A DNA stretch of 64,000 nucleotides from Crateriforma spongiae (GTDB taxonomy: Bacteria > Planctomycetota > Planctomycetia > Pirellulales > Pirellulaceae), in contig NZ_JAAXMS010000003.1 in NCBI RefSeq assembly GCF_012290005.1, positions 620,001 through 684,000 of the forward strand. Direction: 5' to 3'. The translations under genes and the position numbers were made by a program. The notes beneath the pieces were generated by a model, which was not told the origin of the DNA, did no database searches, and worked only from the letters and a program-made list of their open reading frames with translations. Shown piece by piece: positions 35,584 through 43,746 of the stretch; position 1 is the stretch's first letter; each line of letters opens with the position of its first letter.

Positions 35584-36441
35584 TTAGACCGCTTGGTCGT
35601 ATTTGCGGGCCAACTCAAGAAGTTTCTTTTTGACCGGCTTCCAATCGCATGTTTGTTCGGCGGAGGAAAGCTCGCCGAAGCGTTTGTTGCGAAGCTCGCC
35701 CTTGTACCAACCCTTGGTCCAACCGAGGCGGTAGAAGAGCCGGTTGAGTTCCGTTTCGCCGTGGCCGGCATCCGGTCGGTCCCAGCAACTCTTCGTGCCA
35801 GGCTTCTTGGCGTAGTCCCATCCGCTGCAGCGTTTTGTATTGAGGGCGATTTCTACCAAGCCCAAAATCATCTGGATGTATCCGATCAGTTTCGTTTTGT
35901 TGAGCGTTCCGGCGAAGGCGCGAATCTCGATCCGGTTTCGGCCGGCGGCCAAGTGCGTCAAATTCAAAAGGTGGTAGCGGTCTCGTTCGCAGCGGGTCTT
36001 CGCGGCGTCCTTGTTGCCGTAGCTTTTGATTTGTTTCGCCCAGTGGGTTCGTTCGCGGCGCTTGGTGCCGGTCGAAGCGTAAATGGCTCGTTCGTGGTTC
36101 GCTATCAGCGAAATCAGTCGGGCCAAAGCCGCGGCGTCGCCGTTCCAGGAAACCGTTACGTGCAGGCCGCAAGATTCGTTGACCCGCGCGCCGCGTTCTT
36201 TGATCGCGTCCACCGCGGTCTCTACGTTGGCGAGTCCTTCGTAGCCGCGAAGGACCGGCGATACGAACTCGCATGGTTTGCGTCCGGCCGGCGTGCGGAT
36301 GCTGCCGTCGCGTTCTGCTTTCCAACCCGCGGGCAGCCAAGCGACCGGCAACCCGTTGTGGTATCCGCCGATCGGCGTGCGGTCGGTGCCGGGCATGTGG
36401 GTTTCGATTTCGATACCGAAGGCGATGTCGTTGGCGTTCAT
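35584..36441 (-). CDS. Amidoligase-family enzyme (COOH-NH2 ligase)
   Basis: 285 residues from ATG 36441 (MNANDIAFGIEIETHMPGTD). The motifs FGIEIETH, CEFVSPVLRGYEGLANVETAVDAIKERGARVNESCGLHVTVSW, and HLLNLTHLAAGRNRIEIRAFAGTLN correspond to the amidoligase_2 family (glutamine-synthetase/gamma-glutamylcysteine-ligase fold; acidic metal ligands in E-I-E, His in CGLHV). Family members join carboxyl and amino groups and often sit in phage or peptide-tag loci; the substrate here is unknown. It is the longest gene of the leftward cluster and its unit is preceded by element copy 5. Confidence 0.85.
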   Translation of the reverse strand: MNANDIAFGIEIETHMPGTDRTPIGGYHNGLPVAWLPAGWKAERDGSIRTPAGRKPCEFVSPVLRGYEGLANVETAVDAIKERGARVNESCGLHVTVSWNGDAAALARLISLIANHERAIYASTGTKRRERTHWAKQIKSYGNKDAAKTRCERDRYHLLNLTHLAAGRNRIEIRAFAGTLNKTKLIGYIQMILGLVEIALNTKRCSGWDYAKKPGTKSCWDRPDAGHGETELNRLFYRLGWTKGWYKGELRNKRFGELSSAEQTCDWKPVKKKLLELARKYDQAV

Positions 36442-36478
36442 TCGTGTGTCTCCAAAAGGCGTGTAATTCGTTTCGTTG

Positions 36479-36520
36479 ACACACATGAGCCATGCGTTTC
36501 GAGATACCTCAAGCGAAGTC
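36479..36520 (-). repeat. Leader element copy 5
   Basis: Minus strand reads GACTTCGCTTGAGGTA... then GCATGGCTCATGTGTGT; 38 bases before ATG 36441. Confidence 0.7.
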
Positions 36521-36688
36521 CGGAAGTAATGTTTCAGTAATTCCCAGGTTTCTTTTCACCCGCACACGCCGCCACTTCTGGCCCAACGTCGCCGGCCCAA
36601 ACATGCGGCCGACGATGCCAAACATGCAAACAAACGCGACAGTCGCCGACGTGTGCGGCGAGTCGCGAACCAACCCACGGATCCCGTC

Positions 36689-36895
36689 ATGGAAGGCAAA
36701 CGAGAGAATGTTGACCCCACGAAACTTTCGGTCGAGCAACTTTCAAAGTTGTTGAGCAACGCGTACCGCCAGCGCGTTCCAGAGAAACAAATCGCCGCCG
36801 ACCTAGAAGCCGGTGCACCGACAAACGTTGACGGCACGATCAACTTGGTCGTCTACACCGCTTGGCTTTTACAGGAGATACACCGTGGCGACTGA
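36689..36895 (+). CDS. Small protein before the terminase, possible DNA-packaging accessory
   Basis: 68 residues from ATG 36689 (MEGKRENVDPTKLSVEQLSK). SVEQLSKLLSNAYRQRVPEKQIAADLEAGAPTNVDGTINLVVYTAWLLQEIHRGD ends in the same FTAWLVEE-type helix that the terminase N-terminus shows (LLRFTAWLVEERHR), so the two may be related DNA-recognition modules. Position suggests a small-terminase-like role. It overlaps the terminase GTG by 11 bases. Confidence 0.72.
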   Translation: MEGKRENVDPTKLSVEQLSKLLSNAYRQRVPEKQIAADLEAGAPTNVDGTINLVVYTAWLLQEIHRGD

Positions 36896-39152
36896 CCCGC
36901 GACGAATGAAACCGAGCGAGTGCTGCCGAACGCTCAATAGCACGCCGCTCGGTGAGGTGATTAACGAACGCCAGCTCTATCGCTATCGAACGCGAGCTGG
37001 CAATCGCATCGGAGACGGAACGCACGTTGACCTTCTCCGGTTTACCGCTTGGCTAGTCGAAGAACGCCACCGTCCGAAACCGCCGGCCGACGAGGATCCG
37101 TACGGCAAGGTCAAAGACAAAGCCCGCGCCCGCAATGCAGCGATCGCATTGGCCGGTCGCGACATCGGTGACTTGCCAGTGATCGAGGATCCGCGGCGAA
37201 AAGCGAAGGCCGCCAGTAGTTTTCGATACTTTTGCGAAGCCTATTTCTCGCTGACGTTTCATCTGCAATGGTCGCCGGATCACTTGAAGGTGATTGAGCG
37301 CATCGAAGAAGCGGTCGTTCGTGGTGGTCTGTTCTCACTCGCGATGGCTCGCGGTAGTGGAAAAAGTTCGCTGGCCGAGGTTGCGTGCATCTGGGCAGTG
37401 CTAAACGGTTACCGAGATTTCGTATGTTTGATCGGCAGCGACGAAGGCCACGCATGCGACATGCTCGACTCCATCAAAACGGAACTCGATGCCAATGAAA
37501 TTTTGTTGGCCGACTACCCGGAAGTCTGCTTTCCAATTCAGGCGTTGGACGGAATCTCAAACCGAGCCAACGGGCAGCTCTATCAAGGCAAACGCACGCA
37601 AATTGGATGGACGGCGAAAGAAGTTGTCCTGCCAACCATCGCTAACAGCAAAGCGAGCGGTGCGATCATCAAAGTTGCCGGCCTGACCGGACGCATTCGT
37701 GGAATGAAGTTCAAGCGGCCCGATGGACGAACGGTTCGACCTTCGTTGGTCGTGCTCGATGACCCGCAAACGGACGAGTCGGCTCGTTCGCTTTCGCAAT
37801 GTGCCAACCGCGAAGCGATCCTCGCCGGCGCGGTGCTCGGACTCGCCGGCCCAGGTAAAAAGATCTCGGGCATCATGCCCTGCACGGTCATTCGTCCCGG
37901 CGACATGGCCGACAACATTCTCGATCGCGACAAACATCCGGAATGGAACGGTGCGCGAACGCGAATGGTGAACTCATTTCCAACAAATGAAACGCTATGG
38001 GAACGCTACGCAGAAATCCGTGCCGAGGGTTTGCGCGCCGGCGACGGAGGCGCGGCCGGCACCGAGTTCTATCGTCAAAACCGCGATGCAATGGACGAAG
38101 GTGCCGACGTTGCCTGGAAGGAACGTTTCAACCACGACGAACTGTCGGCGATTCAGCACGCGATGAATTTGAAACTACAAGACGAAGCCGCCTTCTTCGC
38201 CGAATATCAAAACGAACCATTGCCGGAAGAACGCGTCGATGCCGACCAACTCACGGCCGAGCAGGTCGCTGGCAAAATCAACGGACTCGAACGACGCTGC
38301 GTTCCGATTTCGGCGAACCATCTCACCGCGTTCATTGACGTGCAGCAAAAGCTTTTGTTCTATGTGGTCGCCGCCTGGGAAGACGATTTCACGGGCTACG
38401 TTCTCGACTATGGAGCGTACCCTGATCAAAGCCGAGCGTATTACACGCTTCGCGATGCACGCCACACGCTGGCAACCGCCGCGGATGGCACGGGACTCGA
38501 AGGCAGTATCTACGCCGGCCTTGCATCACTCACCGAAGATTTACTCGGCCGTGAATGGCAACGCGACGATGGCGCGGCAATGAAGATTGGCAGGTGCTTG
38601 ATTGATGCCAACTGGGGACACTCGACGAATGTGGTCTATCAATTCTGCCGGCAAAGCCCACACGCTTCGATCCTATTGCCTTCGCATGGTCGATTCGTCG
38701 GTGCGTCCTCGAATCCATTCAGCGAATACAAACGCCGCCCCGGCGACCGCGTTGGTTTGAACTGGCGAATCCCCAGCGTCCACGGGAAACGTGCAATCCG
38801 ACACATCATTTACGACACGAACTGGTGGAAGTCGTTCACTCACGCGAGACTCGCGGTCGCAATGGGCGATCGTGGTTGCTTGTCCGTTTACGGAAACCAG
38901 GCCGAAACGCATCGCATGTTCGCCGAACAAATTACTGCAGAGTACTTCATCAAAACCGAGGGCCGCGGTCGGACTGTTGACGAATGGAAAGCCCGACCCG
39001 AACAGCCCGACAACCACTGGCTCGACTGCCTCGTTGGTTGTGCCGTCGCCGCTTCGATGCAAGGCTCGCTGTTGTTTGGCACCGATGTGGAACCAATCCG
39101 CCGACGCGAGCGAGTCAGTTTCAAAGAGCTGCAAAAACGAAAACGGAACTAA
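36885..39152 (+). CDS. Phage terminase large subunit, GpA-like
   Basis: 755 residues from GTG 36885 (VATDPRRMKPSECCRTL), preceded by AGGAG 6 bases upstream. It translocates and cuts DNA during head filling. Walker A is MARGSGKSSLAEVA (near residue 157), Walker B SLVVLDDPQTDESARS, and the C-terminal nuclease region has FIDVQQKLLFYVVAAWEDD and RCLIDANWGHSTNVVYQF with the expected acidic residues. The N-terminal 60 residues form a small helix-turn-helix-like module (LGEVINERQLYRYRTRAGNRIG...DLLRFTAWL). Length and motif order fit the lambda/GpA class and match the lambda-type portal downstream. Confidence 0.9.
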   Translation: MATDPRRMKPSECCRTLNSTPLGEVINERQLYRYRTRAGNRIGDGTHVDLLRFTAWLVEERHRPKPPADEDPYGKVKDKARARNAAIALAGRDIGDLPVIEDPRRKAKAASSFRYFCEAYFSLTFHLQWSPDHLKVIERIEEAVVRGGLFSLAMARGSGKSSLAEVACIWAVLNGYRDFVCLIGSDEGHACDMLDSIKTELDANEILLADYPEVCFPIQALDGISNRANGQLYQGKRTQIGWTAKEVVLPTIANSKASGAIIKVAGLTGRIRGMKFKRPDGRTVRPSLVVLDDPQTDESARSLSQCANREAILAGAVLGLAGPGKKISGIMPCTVIRPGDMADNILDRDKHPEWNGARTRMVNSFPTNETLWERYAEIRAEGLRAGDGGAAGTEFYRQNRDAMDEGADVAWKERFNHDELSAIQHAMNLKLQDEAAFFAEYQNEPLPEERVDADQLTAEQVAGKINGLERRCVPISANHLTAFIDVQQKLLFYVVAAWEDDFTGYVLDYGAYPDQSRAYYTLRDARHTLATAADGTGLEGSIYAGLASLTEDLLGREWQRDDGAAMKIGRCLIDANWGHSTNVVYQFCRQSPHASILLPSHGRFVGASSNPFSEYKRRPGDRVGLNWRIPSVHGKRAIRHIIYDTNWWKSFTHARLAVAMGDRGCLSVYGNQAETHRMFAEQITAEYFIKTEGRGRTVDEWKARPEQPDNHWLDCLVGCAVAASMQGSLLFGTDVEPIRRRERVSFKELQKRKRN

Positions 39153-39174
39153 ATCAAGCCTTTCTGAATATTCG

Positions 39175-39220
39175 CGTACAAGTCTCGCCTCCCACGGCAT
39201 AGGTAACCAGGGATGAAGCA
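39175..39220 (-). repeat. Copy B of the LVTYAV-x4-CT element
   Basis: Minus strand encodes SSLVTYAVGGETCTRIFRKA followed by a stop. Nucleotide match to copy A is exact over CACGGCATAGGTAACCAGGG and GCGTACA with the same 12-base spacing. Confidence 0.6.
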
Positions 39221-39243
39221 ATGTTTCTAATCAAACGCAAGCC

Positions 39244-39441
39244 ATGCCTGAAGAGTTGAAAGATGTAATCCGTGAGAACGCTGCGGGGCCTGCGAAGGCT
39301 TCGGGGGATGCGGGGTCGGTTGAGCAGCACAAGCTGACGGAGCAGATTGCTGCGGACAAGCATCTCGCTGGCAAGGACGCGGTTCGCAAACCCAATCGCG
39401 GTTTGCGTTTTAACAAGATCGTGCCGCCTTCGGCTGGCTGA
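39244..39441 (+). CDS. Small protein between terminase and portal (gpW position)
   Basis: 65 residues, MPEELKDVIRENAAGPAKAS, charged and Gly/Ala-rich, ending GLRFNKIVPPSAG. In lambda-like gene order this place is held by the head-tail joining protein gpW, but the sequence does not look like gpW. LTEQIAADKHLAGKDAVRKPNRGLRFNKIVPP is probably a compact helix plus basic tail. Function unknown. Confidence 0.68.
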   Translation: MPEELKDVIRENAAGPAKASGDAGSVEQHKLTEQIAADKHLAGKDAVRKPNRGLRFNKIVPPSAG

Positions 39442-39504
39442 TCTTTCTTTTCGGTTCGCGATGAGCACAGGGCTGCCGGGGACGGCAATAGGATTACAAC
39501 ACGG

Positions 39505-40998
39505 ATGTTGAAGATGTTGTCAGGGATTATCGAGCAAGCATGGCGCGGCGGAGCTTCCCGCTCTTCATCCGCGCCGGGACGCTCGCCCCGGCAGCCCTTC
39601 TTTTCGCGGCTTCGTGCGAAGTACGACGCCGCGAATACCACGCTCGACAACATGAAACATTGGGCGCGAGCCGATGGTTTGTCGTCAGCTGCAGCGAATA
39701 GCCCCGATGTGAGGCGAACCCTTCGCAATCGGTCGCGATACGAGGTCGCCAACAACAGCTACGCTCGCGGGATCACGCTGACCCTCGCCAATGACGTGGT
39801 TGGCACCGGGCCGCGTTTGCAAATGTTGACAGCGGATGACGCTGCAAATCGCTTTGTTGAACAAGAGTTCTTCGCCTGGGCCGAAGCAGTTGGATTGGCC
39901 GAAAAGCTGCGGACGATGCGGCTCGCCCGCGTTTCGGATGGCGAATCGTTTGGTTTGCTGACCAGCAACGAACGAGTTGACTCAACCGTGAAGCTCGACG
40001 TGCGGTTGATCGAAGCCGACCAAGTGGCTTCGCCGACGTTGGTTGCAGACCGCTCTCGCTACATCGACGGCATTCAGTTTGATGTCGACGGAAACCCGCT
40101 CAGCTACGACGTGCTTCGCGAACATCCTGGCGATGTCACGTTCACGATCGACGAAGAATTCGACACGGTGCCGGCATCCGCGGTGCTTCACTACTTCCGC
40201 TGCGATCGTCCGGGGCAGATTCGCGGCATCCCTGACATCACGCCGGCACTGCCTCTATTCGCACAACTACGCCGCTTCACGCTTGCCGTACTTGCCGCTG
40301 CCGAAACTGCGGCTGACTTTGCCGGCATCCTCTACACCGACGCGCCGGCCAATGGCGAAGCCGACGCTGCCGAACCGTTCGAGCCAATCGAACTTGAAAA
40401 GCGAATGCTGCTCACGATGCCTGGCGGATGGAAGATGGCTCAAATGAAGTCGGAGCAACCTTCGACCACCTACGCCGAGTTCAAGAAAGAGATTCTCAAT
40501 GAGATCGCTCGTTGCTTGAACATGCCGTTCAATGTCGCCGCAGGGAATTCCTCGGGATACAACTACGCGAGTGGGCGTCTCGATCACCAAACCTACTTCA
40601 AGTCGATCCGTGTTGAGCAAACGCAACTTGCTCGCGTCGTTCTGGATCGCGTTTTGATTGCTTGGCTTCGCGAAGCCATTCTCATCGAGGGCTATCTGCC
40701 CAATTCGCTTCGCACGCTCGACTCCACGTTCGAGCATCAATGGTTTTGGGACGGGCACGAGCACGTCGATCCCGCCAAAGAAGCCAACGCCCAAAAGATC
40801 CGTCTCTCGAATCATACGACGACTCTGGCCATCGAATTTGCGCGGCAGGGGCGTGATTGGGAGACGGAACTCAAACAGCGTGCCAAAGAAGTGTCGCTGA
40901 TGCGTGAGCTTGGTCTGTCGGCCAGCGATGAAATTCAACCCAAACCCTCAACCAAGGTCACGGAAGACAATGCCGAAGACACAGCACGCGCCGCTTGA
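39505..40998 (+). CDS. Phage portal protein, lambda gpB family
   Basis: A 497-residue portal that forms the dodecameric vertex through which DNA enters. Lambda-family features: KYDAANTTLDNMKHWARADGLSSAAANSPDVRRTLRNRSRYEVANNSYARGITLTLANDVVGTGPRLQML, then YIDGIQFDVDGNPLSYDVLREHPGD, IRGIPDITPALPLFAQLRRFTLAVLAAAE, and NMPFNVAAGNSSGYNYASGRLDHQTYFKSI. The Arg/Ser-rich start (RGGASRSSSAPGRSPRQP) may mark a later true start. It overlaps the next gene by 29 bases. Confidence 0.93.
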   Translation: MLKMLSGIIEQAWRGGASRSSSAPGRSPRQPFFSRLRAKYDAANTTLDNMKHWARADGLSSAAANSPDVRRTLRNRSRYEVANNSYARGITLTLANDVVGTGPRLQMLTADDAANRFVEQEFFAWAEAVGLAEKLRTMRLARVSDGESFGLLTSNERVDSTVKLDVRLIEADQVASPTLVADRSRYIDGIQFDVDGNPLSYDVLREHPGDVTFTIDEEFDTVPASAVLHYFRCDRPGQIRGIPDITPALPLFAQLRRFTLAVLAAAETAADFAGILYTDAPANGEADAAEPFEPIELEKRMLLTMPGGWKMAQMKSEQPSTTYAEFKKEILNEIARCLNMPFNVAAGNSSGYNYASGRLDHQTYFKSIRVEQTQLARVVLDRVLIAWLREAILIEGYLPNSLRTLDSTFEHQWFWDGHEHVDPAKEANAQKIRLSNHTTTLAIEFARQGRDWETELKQRAKEVSLMRELGLSASDEIQPKPSTKVTEDNAEDTARAA

Positions 40999-42985
40999 AG
41001 CCGACGCCGAATCCGTCCCGAGTTCGTTGCGAATCGTTTGTGATGATGCGGCAACGATCACGCTCGCCGCGGCCGAAACGCCGGAAGAAGGCAAGCCTTC
41101 GCTACGTAAGTTCTCGATGACGGCTTACACGGGTGGCGCGATGCGATTGGGCGGCTGGCCTTATCCAGTCGTCGTCGACTTGGCTGGCATGCGAGTGACT
41201 CGCAAGTCGCGACCGATTTTGAAAGACCACGATCGGGGAAGCATTGTCGGACACACCGACGACATCGCGATCACCGACAAGTCGCTCGAAGTCGCCGGCG
41301 TGATCTCGGGCGTTGGTGCGACGGCTCAGGAAGTAATCGCGACTAGTGAGAACGGTTTTCCATGGCAAGCATCGCTGGGGGCGAGTGCCGACAAGGTTGT
41401 TTTCATTCCTGAAGGCAAGACAGCCAACGCCAACGGCCGCGAGTTCAAAGGGCCGGTCTATGTCGCTCGTAAGTCCACGCTGGGCGAGGTTTCGTTCGTC
41501 GCTTTGGGTGCTGACGACGACACCGAGGCTCGCGTCGCGGCCGGCTTGGCTGACGCCGACGAGCCAGACGATGCCGAAACCGATCCCACCGACGATCTCG
41601 AACCCGTCAACGCAAGTTTGAATATGAGCACGAAGCCAAAGACCGAAACCAAAACAGCGACCACCTCACCGGTCAGCGACATGCGTGCCGAGGCCGCTGC
41701 GGAATCTCGTCGCATCGCCGGCATTCGCAAAGTCTGTGCGGGCAATCACGCCGATATTGAAGCCGACGCGATTGAGCAAGGCTGGTCCACTACCAAAACG
41801 GAACTCGCCGTGCTGAGAAGCGAACGCCCCAAGGCTCCCGAACAGACGCAAAACTCACGACGATACAGTCGCGAGGTCCTTGAGGCTGCCGCCTGCCTGT
41901 CGGTCGGCATCGAAGAGAAGACGCTGCTGGCCAGCTATGGCGAAAAGACGCTCGACGCCGCCAACCCGCTACGTCACATTGGCTTACGTGAACTCGTCGC
42001 CGAGTGCGCTCGCATGGAAGGCATCGACGTGCCTCGCGTCTTTGGCGACGGAACGGCAACCATTCGTGCCGGTTTCAGTTCCATGAGCTTACCCAGCATC
42101 ATGGAAAACGTCATGAACAAGACGCTGCTGGCGGCCTATCAAAACACGCCGATCGCCGCCTTCGATCTTTGCAGCGTCGGAACGGTCACCGACTTTAAGG
42201 AAGTGGCTCGATACCGTTTGCTTGGCACTGGCGGCTTTGAACAGGTTGCTCCCGATGGCGAATTGAAACACGGCAAACTGTCCGAACAGAAGTACTCGAA
42301 CAAGGCTGACACCTACGGTCAGATCCTCACGCTGACCCGGCACGACATCATCAACGATGACCTGTCAGCGTTCATGGATATCCCGCGGCAAATGGGACGA
42401 TCGGGTGCGGAGTCCATCGACGACTTGTTCTTCACGCTGCTGCTCAAGAACGCTGGCTTCTTCTCGTCCGCCAACGCCAACTTGCTGCAGGGAGCGGACA
42501 CTAAGTTCGGCCCGGATGCACTGACCGTTGCCAAGACAACCTTCCGCAAGCAGAAAGCTGGTCCTGGCGGCAAGCCCAAAGATCAAAAGCCGATTAACAT
42601 CCGGCCTGAGTACTTGGTTGTGCCGGTGGAGTTGGAAACTGAAGCTGAACTATTGATGGGTTCGTCGCAGTTAATGATCGACGCGCAAGGGTCGCCGACG
42701 AAAATTCCTGTCGACAACCCTCACCGCAACAAGTACCGGATCATCAGCACGCCACATCTGTCGGACAGCTACTACCCCGGTGCCAGTGCTGCCGCGTGGT
42801 ATCTCTTCGCCAATCCGCAGGTGCTGCCAGCGTTCGAGATCGTGTTTCTGAACGGTCGTCGAACGCCGATCATCGAGCGAGTCGAGATGCCTCCGAACAC
42901 GCTTGGCATGGGCTTCCGGTCTTACATCGACTTTGGTGTCAACAGCCAAGACCACCGAGCCGCTGTGAAAGTCGCCGGCGAGTAA
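40970..42985 (+). CDS. Fused prohead protease and Mu-gpT-type major capsid protein
   Basis: 671 residues from ATG 40970 (MPKTQHAPLEADAESVPSSL), preceded by GGAAG. The first 190 residues are a prohead-protease domain: GWPYPVVVDLAGMRVTRKSRPILKDHDRGSIVGHTD with the catalytic His in KDHDRG, and KSTLGEVSFVALGADDDTEARVA with the Ser motif STLGEVSFV. A charged linker of about 150 residues follows (scaffold-like; DADEPDDAETDPTDD, then helical). From about residue 340 comes the capsid domain: FSSMSLPSIMENVMNKTLLAAYQNTP, RYRLLGTGGFEQVAPDGELKHGKLSEQKYSNKADTYGQILTLTRHDIINDDLSAF. Self-cleavage probably separates head protein from protease. Confidence 0.88.
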   Translation: MPKTQHAPLEADAESVPSSLRIVCDDAATITLAAAETPEEGKPSLRKFSMTAYTGGAMRLGGWPYPVVVDLAGMRVTRKSRPILKDHDRGSIVGHTDDIAITDKSLEVAGVISGVGATAQEVIATSENGFPWQASLGASADKVVFIPEGKTANANGREFKGPVYVARKSTLGEVSFVALGADDDTEARVAAGLADADEPDDAETDPTDDLEPVNASLNMSTKPKTETKTATTSPVSDMRAEAAAESRRIAGIRKVCAGNHADIEADAIEQGWSTTKTELAVLRSERPKAPEQTQNSRRYSREVLEAAACLSVGIEEKTLLASYGEKTLDAANPLRHIGLRELVAECARMEGIDVPRVFGDGTATIRAGFSSMSLPSIMENVMNKTLLAAYQNTPIAAFDLCSVGTVTDFKEVARYRLLGTGGFEQVAPDGELKHGKLSEQKYSNKADTYGQILTLTRHDIINDDLSAFMDIPRQMGRSGAESIDDLFFTLLLKNAGFFSSANANLLQGADTKFGPDALTVAKTTFRKQKAGPGGKPKDQKPINIRPEYLVVPVELETEAELLMGSSQLMIDAQGSPTKIPVDNPHRNKYRIISTPHLSDSYYPGASAAAWYLFANPQVLPAFEIVFLNGRRTPIIERVEMPPNTLGMGFRSYIDFGVNSQDHRAAVKVAGE

Positions 42986-43033
42986 TCGCCTGCTGACGTT
43001 GACCTTCTTCTTTCACCGTAAACACAAAGTCCC

Positions 43034-43363
43034 ATGCAAGCTCAATTCATTCACGACGGAAAACAAGTCGACTTTACACCCGATGTCGATGTCCCTGTTG
43101 GATCAATCGTCATTCAAGGTGATTTGGTAGGCATCACCAAACGTGATCTGAAAGCCGATGTGCTCGGCTCGATCGCTGTGGAAGGCGTGTTCGACATGCC
43201 CAAGGACCCGGCTGATGCGGAGACCTACACCGCTGGACAAAAGATTTACGCAACCACCGACGGCATCGTCACTGAAGTGCCCGATGGATCGGTGTTGCTC
43301 GGCAAGGTCATTGCTGACGCCGCGCCGACCGACAACTTCGTTCGCGTTCGCCTGAGCCAGTGA
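43034..43363 (+). CDS. DUF2190-family capsid decoration protein, first copy
   Basis: A 109-residue small beta-barrel protein, MQAQFIHDGKQVDFTPDVDVPVGSIVIQGDLVGITKRDLKADVLGSIAVEGVFDMPKDPADAETYTAGQKIYATTDGIVTEV. DUF2190 proteins cement capsid surfaces and usually follow the major capsid gene, as here. A paralogue of 116 residues follows 10 bases downstream. Confidence 0.87.
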   Translation: MQAQFIHDGKQVDFTPDVDVPVGSIVIQGDLVGITKRDLKADVLGSIAVEGVFDMPKDPADAETYTAGQKIYATTDGIVTEVPDGSVLLGKVIADAAPTDNFVRVRLSQ

Positions 43364-43372
43364 TGACCACCT

Positions 43373-43723
43373 GTGAGCAACCCCATCATCGCACCCGTCG
43401 GGGCGATCTACGTCCACGACGGCGTGACGGTCCCGATCGTCACCGACGTTGAGATTCCGGCCGGCAATGTCGTTGTCCTTGGCAAGCTGGTCGGCGTCGC
43501 CAAGTTCGGCATCTGTGCCAACTCTCGCGGCAGCATCACCGTTGCTGGCGTATTCGATGTGGTCAAAGACCCGACAACCAACATTCCCGCCGGCACCATT
43601 CTTTACTGGTCCAAGATCAGTCACCACGTCATCAAAAACGCTTACGCACACTCGATGATCGGCATCGCGGTTGAAGACGCGCCACCGAGTTCACTGACCG
43701 TCAAAGTGAAACTGCTTCAGTAA
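43373..43723 (+). CDS. DUF2190-family capsid decoration protein, second copy
   Basis: 116 residues from GTG 43373 (MSNPIIAPVGAIYVHDGVTV). The line IYVHDGVTVPIVTDVEIPAGNVVVLGKLVGVAKFGICANSRGSITVAGVFDVVKDPTTNIPAGTILYW aligns with the first copy over the whole barrel (compare GSIVIQGDLVGITK and VLGSIAVEGVFDMPKDP). A tandem duplication is likely, perhaps decorating different capsid sites. Confidence 0.84.
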   Translation: MSNPIIAPVGAIYVHDGVTVPIVTDVEIPAGNVVVLGKLVGVAKFGICANSRGSITVAGVFDVVKDPTTNIPAGTILYWSKISHHVIKNAYAHSMIGIAVEDAPPSSLTVKVKLLQ

Positions 43724-43746
43724 CCACCCCAACACGAGGTCCTCGC

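Noticed and set aside
34009-36540. An 843-codon open frame on the plus strand across the leftward accessory gene cluster
   Set aside because: It lies antisense to several better-supported small genes with ribosome-binding sites and to the amidoligase; it has no family likeness and owes its length to the codon bias of the minus-strand genes.
24154-39220. LVTYAV elements as attachment sites or transposon ends
   Set aside because: They are only about 40 bases, lie inside the element rather than at its edges, and differ mostly at synonymous positions.
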